Shown here: positions 25,898 through 34,156 of the stretch, piece by piece
Position numbering within the stretch: position 1 is the stretch's first letter
Layout: the number at the start of each line of letters is the position of its first letter
Source: Trichocoleus desertorum NBK24
Lineage (GTDB): Bacteria; Cyanobacteriota; Cyanobacteriia; FACHB-46
NCBI RefSeq assembly: GCF_030409055.1
Contig: NZ_CP116619.1
Span: 963,628 to 1,027,627, forward strand
Direction of reading: 5' to 3'
Length of the DNA: 64,000 bases
Program-made: the position numbers and the translations under genes
Notes under the pieces: model-generated
The model's input: the letters and a program-made list of their open reading frames with translations, nothing else
What the model was told of the DNA's origin: nothing
Database searches by the model: none

Positions 25898-25957
25898 TTG
25901 TCGTTGCGATCTGAGGTCTCGATTGACGGCACCCACTCACCACGTCTCTGTCGCGAC

Positions 25958-26674
25958 ATGTCTATCCTCTTGACATTTAATATGGTCTTAGGTGACCGGG
26001 AGTTCTGCTCGGTGCATCCAGCGCAATGGTTGGGCCAAGAACAGTTCAGTTTCTGTTTACGCTTACGCTGTAACGAGTACGTTCAAGATGAAACAGGTTT
26101 GGTTGAGCCACTCCAACACCTGGGATTGAAACCCGGTCAATCGCGCTTTTTCGAGCAGGTGAAGGTGACGAAACAAGCGGGTCTGGGATTGTTTAATGTG
26201 GCTTGCTCTTGGAAACGAGCATATCGAGGCCATTGTGAGAAAAGTGCTTGGTTTCTCTTAACCAATCTGCCCTCGTTAGGTGCTGCTGTGAAGGCTTATC
26301 AACATCGCATGGGCATCGAAGCTTTCTTTCGTGACTACAAAAGTGGAGGGTATCAAGTCGAATCCACTCGTCTCAATCCTCAGCGCTTATCGGGTTTATT
26401 TGTTCTCTTAGCCCTTGCTTATACCAGTGCAGTCATTCAAGGCCATGAAGTTCGCACTCAAGGCTTAGCTAGCTATGTTTGTCGAGCCAAAGAAGGGCGA
26501 AGAATGCGACGCAGACATAGCGATTTTTGGATAGGTTTGTATGCTCAAGCTTGGTTGGAAGGGATGGACTTAGCCGCCGATTGGCTAGAGTCTTGGATGC
26601 AGCTTAGTGGCAATAAGCAACCCTATCTTCAGCGAGGGCTAGACGCTGCTTCCCGCCTCCAGGAATTGTTCTAG
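25958..26674 (+). pseudogene. C-terminal part of an IS4-family transposase
   Basis: About 238 codons of transposase reading from the IS21 right end. It includes the catalytic-region block VLGDREFCS and the IS4 signature YQHRMGIEAFFRDYKSGGY, with the Glu and Lys of the Y-x2-R-x3-E-x6-K pattern. The N-terminal half, including the first catalytic Asp, is absent on both sides of the inserted material, so it was lost when the intron fragment and IS21 replaced it. It ends 7 bp before the right inverted repeat. Confidence 0.85.
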
Positions 26675-26754
26675 CCTTCTTGTTACCCCCTGAGGCAACG
26701 CCAGCCTTAACCCACTCACGTTTTAGTGAGAAATTTCTGGCCAACTATCCTTAC

Positions 26755-27264
26755 TTATGGAATTACTGGCTTCTGGAACTGCACCATGTCGGCAAAGCTG
26801 GTAAAACAGCGATGGCAGAGACCATCTATCCATAGGGCAGGTATTTGTAACCGTGCCCCACAGTTAGGACACTCAGATAGTAAAGACAATTGATGGCCAT
26901 CGCAGCCCCTACTCTCCTTGAACTGCCACTTTATTTGATGACGAGGGCTTTCCGTATAACAAGTAGCACACAAACGGATAGGTTCATGTTTCATGCTTAC
27001 CCCTTCTGGTGGTAGCATGGCTCCCAATCGCTCTGGCTGAACACCAACCACTGCCGATAGTTTCTCCAAGTGTTGTAGAGTTGGGCGGGGATTAAAGCGG
27101 AATTTTTCCCAGCGAGCGATCGCTGCCCCTAGACCTGCCGCTCGCCCTAACCCTGTAGGTGATAAACCATTTTCCCGCCGAAAACGCCCTAAAAAGTGGC
27201 TGATGCTTTCTCCTTCTAGGGGTTGTACTTGGAAAAACCAAGGTTGGATTTCTGTTGCTTCCAT
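26755..27264 (-). CDS. tniQ: TniQ, target-site adaptor of the CAST
   Basis: A 169-aa short TniQ as in V-K systems (about 167 aa). It has the N-terminal block PLEGESISHFLGRFRRENGLS. A zinc-binding C-terminal part carries C99-x2-C102, C121-x2-H124, C132-x2-C135 and C150-x2-C153. In V-K systems TniQ caps TnsC filaments and contacts Cas12k-bound target DNA. Its ATG overlaps the tnsC stop (TAATG), so translation is coupled. It is the last gene of the tnsBC-tniQ operon. The IS4-type composite ends 60 bp downstream, so the transposition operon narrowly escaped that insertion. Confidence 0.95.
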   Translation of the reverse strand: MEATEIQPWFFQVQPLEGESISHFLGRFRRENGLSPTGLGRAAGLGAAIARWEKFRFNPRPTLQHLEKLSAVVGVQPERLGAMLPPEGVSMKHEPIRLCATCYTESPRHQIKWQFKESRGCDGHQLSLLSECPNCGARLQIPALWIDGLCHRCFTSFADMVQFQKPVIP

Positions 27265-28097
27265 TATCGGTACTCAGCCGTAACCTCTTTCAATGTAGCA
27301 ATGTCGATTTTGGGTAGCCCTTTCCGCAAAGCTCGAATTGCAGCTTCTCTCAGCAACATATCTAATAAACCGATGTAACCTCCGGTTGCTTCCTTCAATA
27401 GCTTCAGCATTTCCTGACTAGACAGATTAGAGGCTACTGGTAGCCTGAGAACTTCTTGCTCCCAAGCTTCTATTGTGTTTGTGAACTCGATACCTACCAA
27501 CTTGCCAAAGCGATGACAAGCCCGAAAACGATTGTAAACCTGCTCATCTCGTTTAATCACTGCATCAAGCCGATCGGTTCCAACCAAAACCACTGAAATC
27601 TCTAGCTTGTCAAAGATATCTCGAACATCCGCAAATGTTTTAGGCTTTAGACGATCAGCTTCATCAATAATGAGCACCTCAACACCACACCCCTTAAGCA
27701 CTCGGAAAGCGCGATCGCGGATCTCAGCAACTGTGCCTTTGGTCATTTGGTACTTCAGCTCTTCAATGAGGAGCCGAAACAACTCTTTAGAGCTGCATTC
27801 CTGAGGAGCCTGAATATAGACGACTGGCACAATGGGCGGACGGCCTGGTTCTTGTTTCGGTTTGTGCCGCAGTCGATAAGCATCACAAGCAATCGTCTTT
27901 CCAGTGCGAGACTCCCCGACTACTCGACAGGACTGACGGGCGTGACGCTTGCCCTCTAGCCATTCATGGAGATTTATCACTTGCTCTAACTCTACAAAGC
28001 TTCTGCGATTAAGACGATTAATTTCGGCCTGTAATTTCTCATCATTGAGCTGAATCGCTCCTAACTGTTGAGCAACAGCTTGTGCTTCGTTCGTCAT
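27264..28097 (-). CDS. tnsC: TnsC, AAA+ regulator of the CAST
   Basis: A 277-aa compact V-K TnsC. Walker A is GESRTGKT at 61-68 and Walker B is VLIIDEADR with D145-E146. The sensor region SVVLVGTDRLDAVIKRDEQVYNRFR follows. TnsC polymerises on DNA with ATP, links Cas12k/TniQ to TnsB, and sets the distance of about 60-66 bp between PAM and insertion seen here as 62 bp. It lies 6 bp after tnsB and overlaps tniQ. All ATPase motifs are intact. Confidence 0.96.
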   Translation of the reverse strand: MTNEAQAVAQQLGAIQLNDEKLQAEINRLNRRSFVELEQVINLHEWLEGKRHARQSCRVVGESRTGKTIACDAYRLRHKPKQEPGRPPIVPVVYIQAPQECSSKELFRLLIEELKYQMTKGTVAEIRDRAFRVLKGCGVEVLIIDEADRLKPKTFADVRDIFDKLEISVVLVGTDRLDAVIKRDEQVYNRFRACHRFGKLVGIEFTNTIEAWEQEVLRLPVASNLSSQEMLKLLKEATGGYIGLLDMLLREAAIRALRKGLPKIDIATLKEVTAEYR

Positions 28098-28103
28098 CGT
28101 AGG

Positions 28104-29828
28104 TTACCATCCATAGTCATCACGAAGCTGGTCATAATCAAAGACCCTTGGCATCTTCGCTATTGGAGCTGGAGTACTTGTTTCCGTAAGTTGGATATTC
28201 GCCACTTCCTGCTCAGCTACAGGAGCTTTTTGAAAGGTTGAGCGTATCTGTGCCTGCTCCTCTTTTTGCTTAGTTTTGCGGCTCTTTTTAGAAGCTGTAA
28301 AGGTATCACGATCGCTAATCTCTGACAAATAGGAATGGTTAGTAACTGCTTTGCCTGTTTCTCGTAATTTGCGGCTAATCGCCTTGGCTTCATCTAAAGA
28401 GAGAACTTCAGTTTCTAAATCCTGAGCATGAGCTTTAGCGAGCAGATGCTCCTTCACCCCATCCCGCTGATATACCAAAATCGTTGTGATGTCTTTGGGG
28501 TCGAAGCGAACAACTACAGTTTCTCCGGCATAGCCTGCCAGTGTTTCCCCCCGATACATCAGGTTCTCAAATTGCAGGTATCCTCCTCTCTGAATCGTCC
28601 GTCTAGACTGCTTCATCAAACAAATGTCAAGTTCTCTCTCTGCCATTGGCTGTGGTGCAGCTATCAATCCAGCTTCCCAACGCTGAAAGCGGGTTTGATC
28701 ACCCATACGAGCATCAAAGCGCTGGTTATAGTTATGAGCAATGTAGCGAACCAAGAGCCGTTCCAACTCTCGTAAAGTTAGGCAAGCATCCTTTTCGGCA
28801 TCCTTAGGACGTTCCTGCACGTTTGAGCCAGTATAGCCGTGGAGGGTTGAGAAGAACTCGGTATTCAATGTCTTAAAAGGACGCTCTACAATGCCGCCTT
28901 CCGAGGGGCGATCGCGTAAGTGGCAGCTAAAGCCTAACTGCACACCAATCTGTTGCAAGTGGTTTGAGCGAAAGTCTTTGCCACCATCTGTATAAAAGTG
29001 CTGAGGGATGCCATAAGTGCCCCAGCTATGAAGCAGTTCATATTCAACACCATACTGCTTAGGCAAAATTGCATGACGAAGGGCTAAAGCTATTACTTCA
29101 GAACTGGGAGCCGCATAGCCCAAGTTAATTCCCACAATACAGCGCGAGTAGGTGTCTACCACAGTGGTGAGCCAAGGCCGTCCTAAAATTTCACCATGTT
29201 GATCCACCAACAAGACATCAGCACGGGTATGGTCGCACTGCCAAATGTGGTTACTGTATTCAGGCACCAGTTCCTGACCGTCGCGAGTCTTTAATGATAG
29301 TCTGGAGCCTCTCCAGCCAGGACTGCGGATACTTTTCGCTTTCTCTTGCTTTTCAATAATCGGGTTGAGAACTCGGTAGACGGTCATATGGCTGGGCGGA
29401 TTAACACCCAACTCTCGTGCTCTTACCTTGACTCGCACTGCGACCTGGGCAGGTGTGATACGCTTACTACCCTTATTGCCCTCTTGATAGGTTTTGATAA
29501 TAAACTTCTGCCAGTCCTCATCAATTCGGTGTTGGCCCTTGTCAGCTCGCCCATTCCCAACAATGCCAGTTAGTCCTTCCTCTTCCCACTGTTTAACCAG
29601 CCTCTGCACTGAGCGAACGGACTTTCCTAACCTAGCAGCCGCGTCTCTTAGTTTCTGACCGTAGGTAGCCTTGTCACATGGTTCCAGTAGGCTCTGAATG
29701 ACTTCTAGCTTGAGCTTTGCTTCTTCAGAAAGCTCACCAGTAATAATAGGTGTTGGAGCCTGCTGAAGAGCGCTAAGTTCGTCAACTAAGGCATGGTCAG
29801 AAGTCTGTAAAGTTGGATGCTCTGACAT
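28104..29828 (-). CDS. tnsB: TnsB, DDE transposase of the CAST
   Basis: A 574-aa Mu/Tn7-type integrase. N-terminal winged-helix DNA-binding domains (residues 45-170: SLLEPCDKATYGQKL, SVRSVQRLVKQWEEEGL) recognise the end sites. The rve core has D199 (WQCDHTRADVLL), D281 (FYTDGGKDFRS) and E315 (GGIVERPFKT), with the 82- and 34-residue spacings seen in V-K TnsB. The C-terminus ends in an acidic, aromatic hook (VFDYDQLRDDYGW) of the kind that contacts TnsC. It is the first gene of tnsBC-tniQ. Two TnsB-like sites lie 55-96 bp upstream of the start and could allow self-regulation. It is unusually far (11.7 kb) from the distal end. Confidence 0.97.
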   Translation of the reverse strand: MSEHPTLQTSDHALVDELSALQQAPTPIITGELSEEAKLKLEVIQSLLEPCDKATYGQKLRDAAARLGKSVRSVQRLVKQWEEEGLTGIVGNGRADKGQHRIDEDWQKFIIKTYQEGNKGSKRITPAQVAVRVKVRARELGVNPPSHMTVYRVLNPIIEKQEKAKSIRSPGWRGSRLSLKTRDGQELVPEYSNHIWQCDHTRADVLLVDQHGEILGRPWLTTVVDTYSRCIVGINLGYAAPSSEVIALALRHAILPKQYGVEYELLHSWGTYGIPQHFYTDGGKDFRSNHLQQIGVQLGFSCHLRDRPSEGGIVERPFKTLNTEFFSTLHGYTGSNVQERPKDAEKDACLTLRELERLLVRYIAHNYNQRFDARMGDQTRFQRWEAGLIAAPQPMAERELDICLMKQSRRTIQRGGYLQFENLMYRGETLAGYAGETVVVRFDPKDITTILVYQRDGVKEHLLAKAHAQDLETEVLSLDEAKAISRKLRETGKAVTNHSYLSEISDRDTFTASKKSRKTKQKEEQAQIRSTFQKAPVAEQEVANIQLTETSTPAPIAKMPRVFDYDQLRDDYGW

Positions 29829-30109
29829 ATTCAGTAGAACATACGCACTGATTGACTAGAGTATAGTAGTTGCCTTGGCGACGGTCAATGTGTTAAATCG
29901 ATTTACTTCATGTCTAATTGTTGCAACGGCACAAATTACACTTAGCGACTTATAGAATTAAGTAAATATAGCTAGAAGCTGTCCCAAATTTGGAGACTGT
30001 TGCGTTTCTCTGAAAAATGCGGTGGTTTATTCACTACAAGTTTGATAGCTTCCTGCCTATCAGTGGCTCCGATTGTGCCTGACATGCTGATGAGATGAGC
30101 CAAGAGGTT
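29829..30109. other. Gap upstream of tnsB with degenerate TnsB-like sites
   Basis: No gene is visible. GGTCAATGTGTTAA (29883-29896) and TGTCTAATTGTTGC (29911-29924) resemble the inverse TnsB site GACAnnnAnnTTGTTAA in the orientation of the distal end, but no TGTACA terminus follows. They may be the worn former end of a shorter element or regulatory sites for tnsB. The rest (29941-30109) matches nothing I recognise. Confidence 0.45.
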
Positions 30110-30254
30110 AGTCAAGCATCTCGCAGCGAGATGCGATCGCAGTAACTTCCAAATTGAGCCAACTCAAAACGGCAAACCTGAGACGATCACCGCAATCTCG
30201 GATACCCCCTACTACTGGGCACCATTCAGTCTTATCAAAAACGGATTATGGTAA
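30110..30254 (+). pseudogene. C-terminal remnant of a CHAT-domain protein
   Basis: From 30144 the plus strand reads NFQIEPTQNGKPETITAIS then DTPYYWAPFSLIKNGLW and a TAA at 30252-30254. This aligns with the C-terminus of the CHAT protein at 31345 (GNFQLEQIQDGKP, then LSHPYYWAPFILIGNSL). Weaker similarity continues upstream in another frame (QASRSE), so there is also a frameshift near the HIP1 site at 30134-30140. The bulk of the gene is gone. It shows that the cluster once contained at least one more CHAT gene to the left. Confidence 0.8.
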
Positions 30255-30335
30255 ATCTCAAATTAGGATTAAGTTTTGGGAATTAGTTAATTTAGATGAG
30301 GTACCTCTGAATTAGCAAACTTGTCACTACAAATT

Positions 30336-31286
30336 ATGTCAGAAGCAACACTAGAAATGTTATCAAGCAAGAAGGCGAAGGCAGAAGAATTATTTAACCT
30401 TGGAGTTGAGCAGTACAAGAACTCTAATTTCATCGAGGCTAATGACTTATACGAACAGGCACTAGAGATTTTCCAAACGCTTGATGACTTTTTTTGGCTC
30501 GGGCGATCGCTCAATGCAATTGGTTTAGCGAATTATTATTATTCACAAGAGCCAATTTCTGAGGACTTGAAACAAAAATCAGTTAAAAAGGCAACTACTT
30601 CTTACAAAAATGCTATCGTTTTTTTTCAGAAAGCAAACGAGAGAAAGCGTCAGGCTGTTGCTTACATTAACCTTGGGCTAATTTATGAGCTAGCCAGAAA
30701 AAATCAAAAAGTTATTGAAGTCTATCAAAAAGCTATTAGTATTTTTGAGAAAATTTCTGAAGTACAGGAGATAGCTTCTACTTTTTTAAAAATTGCCAGG
30801 TTTTATCGAAGATTAGATAATTATTCAGAGGCACTTCCCTTTTATCAAAAGTCTCAAAATCTGTTCCAAGATATTAAGAACCCAGAAGGCGAGGCTTTGG
30901 TTCTAGAAGAAATTGGCTCCATCTATGTAATGTTGAAGAGTTATTCAGAAGCATTTAGAACCTACCAAGATGCCTTGGAAATATTTAAATCCTTGAATAT
31001 TAATGAAGCTCAAGTAAATGTTCTGATAGGGATTGGTGACCTTTACTTTGCTCAAGCTGAAGAAATTCGAGAGCAGAGCCAGTTTTTTGAAAATGAAAAA
31101 GCTTTTGAAAAATATCATCAATCACTAAATTTCTTTTATAATGCTCTATCTATAGCCTCTACTTCAGAATTAAGAAGAGGTGCCGCTATAGGAATTCAAA
31201 AAGCTGCTGAAATGATAGAAAGGTTATTTCTGCCTCCCGCAGAAAGTGATGGGCAAAGCCCTCCGATCGTCACAGGAGACCCCTAG
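30336..31286 (+). CDS. TPR-repeat protein without signal peptide
   Basis: A 316-aa all-helical protein made of tetratricopeptide repeats of the type AYINLGLIYELARKNQKVIEVYQKAISIFEKI, about six units. There is no signal peptide or membrane segment, so it is probably cytoplasmic, in contrast to the following CHAT proteins. The ATG at 30336 is preferred; an in-frame TTG at 30321 adds five residues. It is followed after about 60 bp by the TPR-CHAT gene and shares its A/T-rich codon usage, unlike the GC-richer core of the element. Such TPR proteins commonly act as scaffolds for CHAT proteases. The function here is unknown. Confidence 0.75.
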   Translation: MSEATLEMLSSKKAKAEELFNLGVEQYKNSNFIEANDLYEQALEIFQTLDDFFWLGRSLNAIGLANYYYSQEPISEDLKQKSVKKATTSYKNAIVFFQKANERKRQAVAYINLGLIYELARKNQKVIEVYQKAISIFEKISEVQEIASTFLKIARFYRRLDNYSEALPFYQKSQNLFQDIKNPEGEALVLEEIGSIYVMLKSYSEAFRTYQDALEIFKSLNINEAQVNVLIGIGDLYFAQAEEIREQSQFFENEKAFEKYHQSLNFFYNALSIASTSELRRGAAIGIQKAAEMIERLFLPPAESDGQSPPIVTGDP

Positions 31287-31344
31287 TGCAACTTTTAAAG
31301 TATATCTGTAGAAAAAACTTTATATTCTTTTGAAATCATTTTTT

Positions 31345-34119
31345 ATGGACTGGTACAAAAGACCTTTGGGTACCACAATTTTTCTTTCACTAGTATTAGC
31401 TATTAATTGGGTGCCTCAGGTGACTGTGGCAGAGACATTTAGCCAGTCTCTGGCCAATTTAGAGCCTCAGATTGAAGCAGATCAATTATTTGAGAAAGGA
31501 GTTCGGAGCTATAAAGCTAAGCAGTACCAAGAGGCAATCAGTATTTATCAAAAGGTGCTAACTCTTCGTAGAGAGCTTAGTGATGCCCCTGGAATAGCTC
31601 GTACTTTGAACGCAATTGGGCTGTGCTATTACTATCTAAATGAATATAGGAAGGCAGTTGATTTCTATCAGCAGGCTCTTCAAATTTTCCAAGCGTCAAA
31701 TGTGCGTGATCGTGAAGCAAGCACATTAAATAATCTTGGAGCTAGTTATACTTCCCTAGGTGAATACCACCGTGCACTTGAATTCTATCAAAAAGCATTA
31801 CATATCTCTACTTCAATAAATAACTATGCTGAACTAAATAAATCACTGCAAAATCTGGGCTCCAATCTTTATTACTTAGATAAATACCATGAAGCTCTGG
31901 AGTACTATCAAGAAGCATTAAAATATAGCCAAAAAATGCAAGATCCTTTATCCGAAGGGATTGCGCTACATGGTATAGGTATTATCCACAGTGCCTTAGG
32001 AGATTACTCTCAGGCTCAAAGTTATTATCAAAAGTCTCTACTCATACTTAAAAATTCTAATAACTTGTCTAGGCTAGGGGCAGTCTTTAATAGTATTGGA
32101 TTTGATGCTAGACGTCAGTTTCAATATAAAAATGCTATTAAAGCCTATCAACACGCATTGAATATTTATGACAAAGCTGGAAATCGTTATGAAATAGGAA
32201 GGACATTAAATAATCTTAGTGTTGTCTATTATCACTCGAAGAACTATTCGAAAGCATTAATAAGTTCAAAACAGGCAGTTTTAATAACAAAAGAGCTGAA
32301 TGATCGCAGATTTGAAGGGCGAGCCCTAGATAGTTTAGGGCGAATTTATCATGCTCTTAAGCAAGATGATAAGGCAATATCTACCTATCGGCAAAGCTTG
32401 GCAATTAGTCGAGAAATTGGTGATCGCGATGCTGAGCGTATTGTTCTCAGTAGTATAGGAGATTTATTCTCTGAACAAAATCAGCCAGAATTAGCCATTA
32501 TATTTTATAAGCAATCAGTCAACGTTACTGAAAGTATTAGAAAAGGTATTCAGCAGTTATCTAAGGAACAACAAGCATCCTATGTTGATACAGTGTCAGA
32601 CACTTATCGGCGTTTAGCTGATTTGCTGCTAGCTCAAGGTCGGTTGGCAGAAGCACAACGGGTGCTGGAACTACTCAAAATTCAGGAACTTAGGGACTTT
32701 ACCCGCAGTAATCCAAGTGAGGAGCAGCAGGAAGTTGCGCTGCTGGAGCTAGAGAAACAAATCCTGCAACAGTATGGTAGCCTGCTTACTTTCGGCCAGA
32801 AACTCTATGAATGCGATCGCAGTGGGCAATCTTGTACAGCATTGCGAGATCAACTTGATCAACTCACTGTCGCCTTTAATCGTGACTCCGACATCCTAGT
32901 TAAGGAGTTGCGGGAACGCCTTGCTAAAGATCCGGCCTTTCTTACTGCTGATCAACTAGGAGGTACGGCTAGCAATGTTGTTACTGCTCAGGATGCCACT
33001 GTCCTGATCTATCCTCTCGTACTGGATACCAAACTTCGCTTGCTACTAGCAGTTCGAGCTGGTGAGCAGGGAACTGTTTTAAGAACAGTTGAAGTCTCTA
33101 ATGTTGGTCAACAGCAACTTTGGAAAACGGTTTCTCGCTTTCGAGAACTACTGGAAACGCCTACCTCTGATCTGAAGGAACTCCAGCAGCTTGGTAACCA
33201 ATTATATGGCTGGTTGATTCGTCCGCTAGAAACAGAACTCAACAATAAACAGGTACATCGGCTCGTCTTTGCCTTGGATCGCTCTACCCGCTACATCCCA
33301 ATGGCAGCTTTGTTCGATCGTCAGAGCAACCAGTACCTGATCCAGAAGTATTCCATCTCGACTATTTTGTCAGCCGAATTAACCGACACGCGCGATCGCC
33401 TTCCTCCTAAAGTTGATCAAACTTCTGTCTTAGCGATGGGTGTCTCCAAAGCCATCTCAGGTTTCAATGCATTACCGAATGTGGCTGATGAGTTGAGGGC
33501 GATCGTGCGTAACCCTAGTTCCAATAGTCAAGGTATTTATCCTGGTCTAGAATTGCTGAACGATAACTTTGACTACTCGGCATTACGAGACAACCTCAAG
33601 CAACGTCAAATTCTCCATATTGCGACTCACGGCAAGTTCGAGCCTAGTAATCCGGAAAACTCTTTTATCCTCCCCGGTAAAGGCAAGCCACTCACCATTG
33701 AGGAAATTCAGAATCTGCAAAACTACATGCGAGATGTGCATTTAGTGGTCTTGTCTGCCTGTCAAACCGCAGTCGGTGGCCCTGATGAGAGCGGCATTGA
33801 AATTCCAGGCATTAGCTTCTACTTCTTGAAAAATCGAGCCAAGGCTGTAATCGCTTCTCTGTGGCAAGTGAATGATGTGAGCACTAGTGAGCTCATGCAA
33901 CAGTTTTACAAAAGCTTAGCCAGTGGCAAAATGACCAAAGCTGAAGCATTACAAAAGGCCCAATTAACACTACTGCAAGGCAATAGCGAAGCATCTGGGT
34001 CAGAGCGAGGTAACTTCCAGCTTGAGCAAATCCAAGATGGAAAACCTGTGGTCATTAACCGTAATCTCAGCCATCCCTACTACTGGGCACCTTTCATTCT
34101 GATTGGCAACAGTTTGTAG
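31345..34119 (+). CDS. Exported TPR-CHAT protease-like protein 1
   Basis: A 924-aa protein (ATG 31345; TTG 31330 is possible) with a signal peptide (KRPLGTTIFLSLVLAINW, cleavage near VAETF). About ten TPR units of roughly 40 aa follow over residues 45-440 (YEIGRTLNNLSVVYYHSKNY), then a linker and a C-terminal CHAT domain. The caspase-like dyad is H762 (LHIATHGKF) and C806 (VVLSACQTAVGG). The end PYYWAPFILIGNS is the usual CHAT terminus. It is probably periplasmic or envelope-located. The next gene starts 37 bp downstream, so they are probably co-transcribed. CHAT domains are caspase relatives used in regulated proteolysis, some in anti-phage defence; no substrate can be inferred. Confidence 0.88.
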   Translation: MDWYKRPLGTTIFLSLVLAINWVPQVTVAETFSQSLANLEPQIEADQLFEKGVRSYKAKQYQEAISIYQKVLTLRRELSDAPGIARTLNAIGLCYYYLNEYRKAVDFYQQALQIFQASNVRDREASTLNNLGASYTSLGEYHRALEFYQKALHISTSINNYAELNKSLQNLGSNLYYLDKYHEALEYYQEALKYSQKMQDPLSEGIALHGIGIIHSALGDYSQAQSYYQKSLLILKNSNNLSRLGAVFNSIGFDARRQFQYKNAIKAYQHALNIYDKAGNRYEIGRTLNNLSVVYYHSKNYSKALISSKQAVLITKELNDRRFEGRALDSLGRIYHALKQDDKAISTYRQSLAISREIGDRDAERIVLSSIGDLFSEQNQPELAIIFYKQSVNVTESIRKGIQQLSKEQQASYVDTVSDTYRRLADLLLAQGRLAEAQRVLELLKIQELRDFTRSNPSEEQQEVALLELEKQILQQYGSLLTFGQKLYECDRSGQSCTALRDQLDQLTVAFNRDSDILVKELRERLAKDPAFLTADQLGGTASNVVTAQDATVLIYPLVLDTKLRLLLAVRAGEQGTVLRTVEVSNVGQQQLWKTVSRFRELLETPTSDLKELQQLGNQLYGWLIRPLETELNNKQVHRLVFALDRSTRYIPMAALFDRQSNQYLIQKYSISTILSAELTDTRDRLPPKVDQTSVLAMGVSKAISGFNALPNVADELRAIVRNPSSNSQGIYPGLELLNDNFDYSALRDNLKQRQILHIATHGKFEPSNPENSFILPGKGKPLTIEEIQNLQNYMRDVHLVVLSACQTAVGGPDESGIEIPGISFYFLKNRAKAVIASLWQVNDVSTSELMQQFYKSLASGKMTKAEALQKAQLTLLQGNSEASGSERGNFQLEQIQDGKPVVINRNLSHPYYWAPFILIGNSL

Positions 34120-34156
34120 GAAAGATAGAGTAATTGTTCAGTGGAGAGAATTCTCG

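Larger units (their letters stand above)
20871..25957 (+). mobile_element. IS21-family element interrupted by a group II intron
   Basis: Ends GTCGCGACAG (20871-20880) and CTGTCGCGAC (25948-25957) are perfect inverted repeats. The right end holds several copies of a TTGTCGTTGCGATC-like subrepeat (about 25841-25915), the multiple-repeat end typical of IS21. It carries istA (broken) and istB. No target duplication is visible, in line with a deletion next to the element. Confidence 0.85.
20460..26694. mobile_element. IS4-type element opened by nested intron fragment and IS21
   Basis: CTCAGGGGGTAACA (20460-20473) and its reverse complement TGTTACCCCCTGAG (26681-26694) form the ends. They are flanked by GCAACGCCA at 20450-20458 and 26695-26703, a target duplication of IS4-family size; one extra A sits at 20459. 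Only the 3' part of the transposase survives (25958-26674). Between lie a minus-strand group II intron fragment and an IS21 element carrying its own group II intron. Confidence 0.8.

Noticed and set aside
29931-29935. ACAAA next to TnsB-like sites upstream of tnsB as the second transposon boundary
   Set aside because: The adjoining sequence reads GGC where the terminal TGTACA should end, whereas 41583 has an exact 13-bp inverse of the other end, four TnsB sites and its own ACAAA.
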